Positions 6,195-10,193 of a stretch of DNA of 10,193 nt are shown here, piece after piece. This DNA is from an uncultured Clostridium sp. Its GTDB lineage: Bacteria; Bacillota; Clostridia; TANB77; CAG-508. The position numbers and the translations under genes are program-made. Position 1 is the first letter of the stretch; each line of letters begins with the position of its first letter. Below the pieces are notes generated by a model. It had not been told where the DNA came from. It saw nothing but the letters and a program-made list of their open reading frames with translations, and ran no database searches. The stretch covers positions 1 to 10,193 of the forward strand of contig CAMMNR010000056.1 in assembly GCA_946498265.1 (NCBI GenBank), read 5' to 3'.

Positions 6195-6975
6195 GCTTTT
6201 CTAATTTTGTGCCAACGCAACATGCATAATATAAAAGACATTTTTCTGCATTTATATATACTCCTAAATTTTCCAATTGCGATTTCATATATTTATTAAA
6301 CTTTTCTTGGTCTATAATTTGACTGATTTTTTGCATTTCTTCAGTACTTTTTGCTTTAGGAAGTTGTTCCCAAAATTTTTTTCTTTCTTCTGTTTTAATT
6401 CCTTCATTTCTTAAAAATTTATCCGTTTGTTCTAAGAACTGCTTATTACCTAATTTTTCATCTTCTAGGGTTATGTTTAATAATTTTAAAAAAAATGAAA
6501 ATTCTAAATCTGGTAGCTTATCTTTTATTTTTTCATAAAGTTGATTTCTATTTTCTAATCTTTGGTTATATACTATTGTCTTTGAGTCTAATATTTTAGA
6601 TATAGGATTATTTCTATCTTCATAATCCGTTGTTTGTACTTTTATAAATTCTTCTGGTTTTATGTATAATTTTGCAAATTTAATTGCTTTTTCTAATTCA
6701 TGTTCACTTTCTTTTTCTAATAATGGAGAAATCTTTTGTTGTTTATATATATTAGTTAGTTCTTGTCTTCTTTTTACAATTATAACTAATAGTTTCTTAA
6801 AATCAATATATTGAGCATTTTTCAAAAGAAATTCCTTAATTTCTCCTTCTTTATGAAAATCGTTTGTATTTTCTAAACTTATAATAGTATCCATTACATC
6901 ATCTTTATCTATTGTTATATTTATTTTTTTTAGTAAATTTTGTATTTCTCTTACTGTTGCCATCTTTAATTTCAT
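6109..6975 (-). CDS. 5' part of the large unrecognised helical-repeat protein (frame-disrupted)
   Basis: From the ATG at 6975 (GGAG at 6982-6985, 6 nt spacing; an upstream TTG at 6993 is possible but lacks this support) the frame runs to a stop at 6109, 288 residues. The sequence is lysine- and glutamate-rich and helical (MATVREIQNLLKKI near the start) and no known domain is recognisable. The natural reading ends at about residue 260 (VGTKLEK); after the CGG codon at 6193-6195 the zero frame gives a highly basic tail (KRRKNNGKRMYIF) unlike the rest. The +1 frame continues with GEKTTEKECIFLENLEEFL in the same acidic-helical style and runs on into the 3' part. The zero-frame tail from 6192 to 6109 is thus probably not native. 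The ALDH-like gene lies 68 nt upstream on the same strand. Confidence 0.7.
   Translation of the reverse strand: MKLKMATVREIQNLLKKINITIDKDDVMDTIISLENTNDFHKEGEIKEFLLKNAQYIDFKKLLVIIVKRRQELTNIYKQQKISPLLEKESEHELEKAIKFAKLYIKPEEFIKVQTTDYEDRNNPISKILDSKTIVYNQRLENRNQLYEKIKDKLPDLEFSFFLKLLNITLEDEKLGNKQFLEQTDKFLRNEGIKTEERKKFWEQLPKAKSTEEMQKISQIIDQEKFNKYMKSQLENLGVYINAEKCLLYYACCVGTKLEKRRKNNGKRMYIFRKSRRIFKRYQSKYKN
6184..6198 (-). other. Frame-disruption site 2: AAG-CGG-AGA, +1 frame resumes at GGA
   Basis: Zero frame: TTA GAA AAG CGG AGA AAA AAC. Dropping the C at 6195 gives GGA GAA AAA ACA ACG, leading into the 701-codon downstream frame. A TAG in the downstream frame just before AAA AGC bounds the break on the 5' side. 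On the 3' side it is less sharply bounded: the A6 run at 6185-6190 is an alternative place for a simple indel. No family alignment is available here to decide. Confidence 0.65.
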
Positions 6976-7043
6976 CCCTTTCTCCATGCACAATCTGATT
7001 CTAAAAGAATTAAATGTATTTATTTTCCAAGCTTATTACTTAT

Positions 7044-7814
7044 TTATATTTTTTCCTCTATAATTTTTTCTTCTAATTCATTTAAAATATTTTTATTAAT
7101 ATAAATTTTTATGTCTTTTTTTAACTTATTTATATCAATCTTTTGCTTAGTCAATATTAATACATATTCTCCTTCATTATCTGATTCTAATTGTTCAATT
7201 GCATCATCTATATTATCTGCATCATATATTTCTATTTCTATAAAATTTTCGTCACAATATTTTATAATATCTCGTTTAATATTTTCAAATTTCTCATCAT
7301 CTATGTATAAAGCTAAATTATATATTGGTCTATAAAATACATTTTGTATATTTAATTTTAATAGTTTTGTATATTGAGATTTATCTTGTAATACAATAAT
7401 TTTTGCCTCTTTATTTTTTAAAGTTTCTATATCAAGATTTCTTATAATTACAATTTTCATATTTATTTTTAGTTCTTTTAATACTTCTTCTATTATCTTT
7501 ATTATTACACTATTTGTCCCTAACATAGTTTCATTAACACATATATCTAAATTTGTACCACTACAAATAGCTTTTATAGCTAGAATGTATGTTATATATG
7601 GATTTCCATTATGTGTTATTAAGACACTTTTATCTATATACTCTCTTATGGTTTTATTTTTTAATTTTTCTGTTATTTGTATTAATTTATCTATATTTAC
7701 TTTCATTTTATAATGTTTATTATCAATTTGATTTGCTTTTTTAATACTGTTTTTTTCTTCTTTTATTTTGCTTATAATTTTATTTAATATTTTCTCTTTT
7801 TCTGTTTTATCCAT
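7044..7814 (-). CDS. Shortened aldehyde-dehydrogenase-superfamily-like protein, probably inactive
   Basis: 256 residues. By eye it follows the order of a ProA-like (gamma-glutamyl phosphate reductase) ALDH fold. KEKILNKIISKI (6-17) and IKKANQID (24-31) resemble the N-terminal helices. HNGNPYITYILAIKAICSGT (68-87) resembles the 'ARPNVTVD..LCLKSGN' cofactor-domain region. NVFYRPIYNLALYID matches the 'QRPSTCNTVETLLV' active-site segment but lacks the catalytic cysteine. NIDDAIEQLES...ILTKQ and IKIYINKNIL resemble 'DLDDAI...ILT' and 'AVYVN' near the C-terminus. ProA has about 415 residues, so this is strongly shortened and the missing cysteine argues against dehydrogenase activity. This is inference from remembered family patterns, not a search. 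The gene begins 19 nt after dapL with AGAAGG near the dapL stop, and is probably in the dapF-dapL operon. Confidence 0.55.
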   Translation of the reverse strand: MDKTEKEKILNKIISKIKEEKNSIKKANQIDNKHYKMKVNIDKLIQITEKLKNKTIREYIDKSVLITHNGNPYITYILAIKAICSGTNLDICVNETMLGTNSVIIKIIEEVLKELKINMKIVIIRNLDIETLKNKEAKIIVLQDKSQYTKLLKLNIQNVFYRPIYNLALYIDDEKFENIKRDIIKYCDENFIEIEIYDADNIDDAIEQLESDNEGEYVLILTKQKIDINKLKKDIKIYINKNILNELEEKIIEEKI

Positions 7815-7833
7815 TTCTACATATGTTCCCTTC

Positions 7834-9072
7834 TTATTGAAAATCCCAATTTTTTATTCTCTCAATCGCCTTTATAGTATTTTCTTTAGTTCCAAAAGCC
7901 GTTAACCTGAAATATCCTTCTCCATGAGGTCCAAATCCGCTACCAGGTGTACCTACAACATTTACTTCTTCAAGTAATTTATCAAAAAACTCCCATGATG
8001 TTATACCTTCTGGTACTTTTAGCCATATATATGGTGAGTTTACTCCTCCATATACTGTAAATCCTGCTTCTTTTAAACCTTCTTTTATTATTTTTGCATT
8101 ATTCATATAATAATCAATATTTTCTTTTATTTCCTTTTTCCCCTTGTCTGTATATGTTGCTTCAGCTGCTTTTTGTACAATATATGATACTCCATTAAAT
8201 TTTGTACAAGTTCTTCTATTCCATAATTTATTTAAGTCTATTTCTTGCCCACTTTTTGTATATCCTTTTACTGTTTTTGGAATTACAACATATGCACATC
8301 TTACTCCTGTAAATCCTGCCGTTTTTGAGAAACTCTTAAATTCAATCGCTACATCTTTTGCTCCTTCTATTTCATAAATACTATGTGGTATTTTATCTTC
8401 TGTTATAAATGCTTCATATGCTGCATCATATAAAATTATAGATTTATTTTCTTTTGCATAATCAATCCAAATTTTTAAATCTTCTTTTTCTAATACTGTT
8501 CCTGTTGGGTTATTTGGGAAACATAAATAAATCATATCTACTTTTTCTTTTGGTAATTCAGGTTTAAAGTCATTTTCAGCTGTTACTGGCAAATACACTA
8601 TATTTTCATATATCCCTTTTTCTTCATTATATTTTCCACTTCTTCCTGACATTACATTTGTATCTAAATATACTGGATATACTGGGTCTGTTATTGCAAC
8701 TTTATTGTCTTTAGCAAAAATATCAACTATGTTTCCACAATCACATTTTGCACCATCTGATACAAATATTTCATCAATATCTATGTCTATTCCTCTTTTT
8801 TTGTAATCATTTTCTGCTATTACTTTTCTTAAAAACTCATATCCTTGTTCTGGTCCGTATCCTTTAAAACTTTCTACTGTTCCAATTTCATCTACAGCTT
8901 TATGCATAGCTTCTATACATTCTGAAACTATTGGTTTTGTAACATCCCCTATTCCCAATTTAATAACCTTTTTATCTGGATTATTTTTTGTATATTCTGC
9001 TACTTTTTTTGCTATTGTAGAAAACAAATAGCTCTCTTGTAAATTTAAAAAATCTTCATTTATTTTAATCAT
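7834..9072 (-). CDS. dapL: LL-diaminopimelate aminotransferase (DapL)
   Basis: 412 residues from ATG 9072, the usual length (about 410). It converts tetrahydrodipicolinate plus glutamate directly to LL-diaminopimelate, bypassing the acylated intermediates, in the lysine and peptidoglycan precursor pathway; PLP-dependent, fold type I, cytoplasmic. Seen: SFKGYGPEQGYEFLR (68-82), SDGAKCDCGNI (105-115), FPNNPTG (185-191), YDAAYEAF (215-222), PLP lysine in SFSKTAGFTGVR (K250), and SGFGPHGEGYFRLTAF (378-393). The frame is open upstream to 9204, but that extension lies in a palindromic repeat. The ATG at 9072 has AAAGG upstream and gives the standard N-terminus MIKINEDFLNL. It follows dapF and precedes the ALDH-like gene. 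Confidence 0.97.
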   Translation of the reverse strand: MIKINEDFLNLQESYLFSTIAKKVAEYTKNNPDKKVIKLGIGDVTKPIVSECIEAMHKAVDEIGTVESFKGYGPEQGYEFLRKVIAENDYKKRGIDIDIDEIFVSDGAKCDCGNIVDIFAKDNKVAITDPVYPVYLDTNVMSGRSGKYNEEKGIYENIVYLPVTAENDFKPELPKEKVDMIYLCFPNNPTGTVLEKEDLKIWIDYAKENKSIILYDAAYEAFITEDKIPHSIYEIEGAKDVAIEFKSFSKTAGFTGVRCAYVVIPKTVKGYTKSGQEIDLNKLWNRRTCTKFNGVSYIVQKAAEATYTDKGKKEIKENIDYYMNNAKIIKEGLKEAGFTVYGGVNSPYIWLKVPEGITSWEFFDKLLEEVNVVGTPGSGFGPHGEGYFRLTAFGTKENTIKAIERIKNWDFQ

Positions 9073-9090
9073 TTTTATCAAACCTTTCTT

Positions 9091-9195
9091 TTGTGCCAAA
9101 GGGGACGGGCTATTTTGGCACATCTTAATTCTAATACTTCTTCTATTTACATTATTTATCAGGTGTGCCAAAATAGCCCGTCCCCTTTGGCACAA
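9091..9195. repeat. REP/BIME-like palindromic element between dapF and dapL
   Basis: Two 32-nt arms (9091-9122 and 9164-9195) are perfect inverted copies, separated by 41 nt. Each arm is itself a hairpin, TGTGCCAAA and TTTGGCACA enclosing a GGGGACGGGC core. This two-level palindrome is like paired REP sequences (BIMEs). The element overlaps the 3' end of dapF (stop at 9152) and ends 18 nt before the dapL start, and could shape expression of the pair by folding in the mRNA. No transposase is in the window. Confidence 0.75.
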
Positions 9196-10018
9196 CTCCT
9201 TCAAATACTGTAACTGCTGGTCCTGTCATATATATATGATTATCTTTTTCATTCCATTCAATATATAATTTCCCACCTAATAGTTCTACTTCTACTTTTC
9301 TGTTTGTTTTTCCATTTAAATAACATGCAACTGCAGTCGCACATGCTCCTGTGCCACATGCTAATGTCTCTCCTGCTCCTCTTTCCCATACTCTCATTTT
9401 TATATGTTCTTTATCTAGTATTTTTATGAATTCTACATTTGTCTTGTTTGGAAAAGCCTTGTTTACTTCTAATACTTTTCCATATTTCTCTACATCAAAT
9501 TTTTCTGTTTCTTCTACTTCTGTGATTGCATGTGGATTTCCCATTGATACACATGTAAATTTAAATTCTTTATCTTCTGCTTTTAATAGTAGATTTTTTA
9601 CTGGTTTCTCATCTGATATGACTGGTATCTTTTCTGGATCTAATATTGGCTCTCCCATATCTACTTTTACTGTTTCTACTTTTCCTTCTTTTGTGTTTAG
9701 TTTTAATGTTTTAATTCCTGCTAGTGTTTCAATTGCAAGTGTTGTTTTGTTTGTTAGTCCTTTGTCATAGACAAATTTTCCTACACAGCGAATGCCGTTC
9801 CCACACATTTCTGCCTCACTTCCGTCAGAATTAAACATTCTCATTTTGAAGTCTGCGATATCACTTTTACATATTAGAATAAGACCATCTGAACCTATTC
9901 CAAAGTGCCTATCGCTAACAAATTTGGCTAGAGATGACATATTTTCTATATTTTGATTTATCGCATCAATATAGACATAGTCATTCCCTAGCCCTTGCAT
10001 TTTCGTAAATTTTATCAT
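9152..10018 (-). CDS. dapF: Diaminopimelate epimerase (DapF)
   Basis: 288 residues from ATG 10018. It interconverts LL- and meso-diaminopimelate by a two-base cysteine mechanism, supplying meso-DAP for peptidoglycan and lysine. Both active-site motifs are present: MCGNGIRC with Cys72 and ACGTGACA with Cys221; QGLGNDYVY, GSDGLI, NSDGSEAEMC and GNPHA also match the family. An upstream GTG at 10027 is in frame, but AGGTGG overlapping it is the ribosome binding site for the ATG at 10018, which gives the usual MIKFTKMQGLGND start. The family usually ends soon after MTGPA..VFEG. Here about 14 further residues (VPKGTGYFGTPDK and preceding Val) come from the palindromic element at 9091-9195, an apparent insertion-derived tail. 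First gene of the operon, followed by dapL. Confidence 0.97.
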   Translation of the reverse strand: MIKFTKMQGLGNDYVYIDAINQNIENMSSLAKFVSDRHFGIGSDGLILICKSDIADFKMRMFNSDGSEAEMCGNGIRCVGKFVYDKGLTNKTTLAIETLAGIKTLKLNTKEGKVETVKVDMGEPILDPEKIPVISDEKPVKNLLLKAEDKEFKFTCVSMGNPHAITEVEETEKFDVEKYGKVLEVNKAFPNKTNVEFIKILDKEHIKMRVWERGAGETLACGTGACATAVACYLNGKTNRKVEVELLGGKLYIEWNEKDNHIYMTGPAVTVFEGVVPKGTGYFGTPDK

Positions 10019-10048
10019 TTTTTCCACCTTCTTTAGGTATTAATAGTA

Positions 10049-10072
10049 AATAAAATATAGTTATATTTTATT
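10049..10072 (-). promoter_or_regulatory. AT-only hairpin at the start of the dapF transcript
   Basis: AATAAAATATA and TATATTTTATT form an 11-bp palindrome with a 2-nt centre. If the promoter at 10080-10108 is right, it would be the very 5' end of the mRNA, where a stem can slow decay. It contains no GC pairs in the stem, so it is weak. Confidence 0.35.
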
Positions 10073-10079
10073 AGTTGTT

Positions 10080-10108
10080 ATTCTAACATATATTATGTAC
10101 TTTTACAA
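10080..10108 (-). promoter_or_regulatory. Probable sigma-A-type promoter of dapF-dapL
   Basis: TTGTAA (10103-10108, 4 of 6), 17-bp spacer, TAGAAT (10080-10085, 5 of 6). Expected transcription start near 10073, about 55 nt before the dapF ATG. No riboswitch-like structure (such as a lysine riboswitch, which is much longer) fits in this leader. Confidence 0.6.
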
Positions 10109-10193
10109 GATTTTATTTTTTTTATTTTCTTAAACATTTATCAGGACTAAAGATTAAAAAATTTTTCGAGCAAAAAAGATGTCAAAACATGTA

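Noticed and set aside
5901..6215. TTGTGCCAA strings at 5901 and 6207 resembling the repeat arm at 9091
   Set aside because: The match is only 9-10 bases, lies inside coding sequence (LAQK, VGTK), and lacks the GGGGACGGG core.
9073..9204. Longer dapL reading starting at 9204
   Set aside because: The 44 extra residues are translated from the palindromic repeat and its spacer; the ATG at 9072 has its own ribosome binding site and gives the family-standard N-terminus and length.
10019..10027. GTG start of dapF at 10027
   Set aside because: The GTG lies within the AGGTGG ribosome binding site of the ATG at 10018, which matches the usual DapF N-terminus.
10157..10185. TTGACA at 10180-10185 as the dapF promoter
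   Set aside because: At 17-18 bp spacing the -10 position holds only T-rich sequence (ATTTTT); the pair at 10080-10108 is better placed and spaced.

Overview
The window is very AT-rich and every convincing gene lies on the minus strand. Arginine is mostly AGA/AGG, Shine-Dalgarno sites are strong and purine-rich, and lysine/meso-DAP is made by the diaminopimelate aminotransferase route (dapL). Together with paired half-size TauE/SafE genes, this suggests a low-GC Bacillota (Firmicutes), probably an anaerobic Clostridia-like lineage. The species cannot be named from the sequence.

In transcription order (right to left): a sigma-A-type promoter (about 10080-10108) drives dapF and dapL, the last two steps towards meso-diaminopimelate in reverse order. 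They are followed by a small, apparently catalytically dead aldehyde-dehydrogenase-like protein (7044-7814), then a large unrecognised helical-repeat protein (6975-4089, about 961 residues if read through one frame disruption). A strong hairpin at 4021-4064 closes that block. A near-consensus promoter (3956-3984) starts a second unit: an HD-domain phosphohydrolase, ruvA and rarA, with the HD gene and ruvA tightly coupled. A 385-bp foldback element (974-1358) separates rarA from two half-size TauE/SafE (TSUP) membrane protein genes and from a truncated gene at the left edge (1-44).

Two things stand out. First, two genes, the first TSUP half gene and the large repeat protein, are each broken by what looks like one extra base. 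In both the zero-frame codon at the break is CGG followed by AG, and the correct frame resumes at GGA. By eye, these are the only two in-frame CGG codons in about 2,970 codons of the window. This could be an unassigned or 'hungry' CGG codon with +1 recoding or four-base decoding. It could also be two coincidental indels or assembly errors.

Second, two palindromic repeat elements (974-1358 and 9091-9195) share an invariant GGGGACGGG core enclosed by unrelated but complementary stems, the arrangement expected of a REP/BIME-like repeat family. Each sits at the 3' end of a gene (rarA, dapF) and supplies its last codons and stop, or the sequence leading directly to it.
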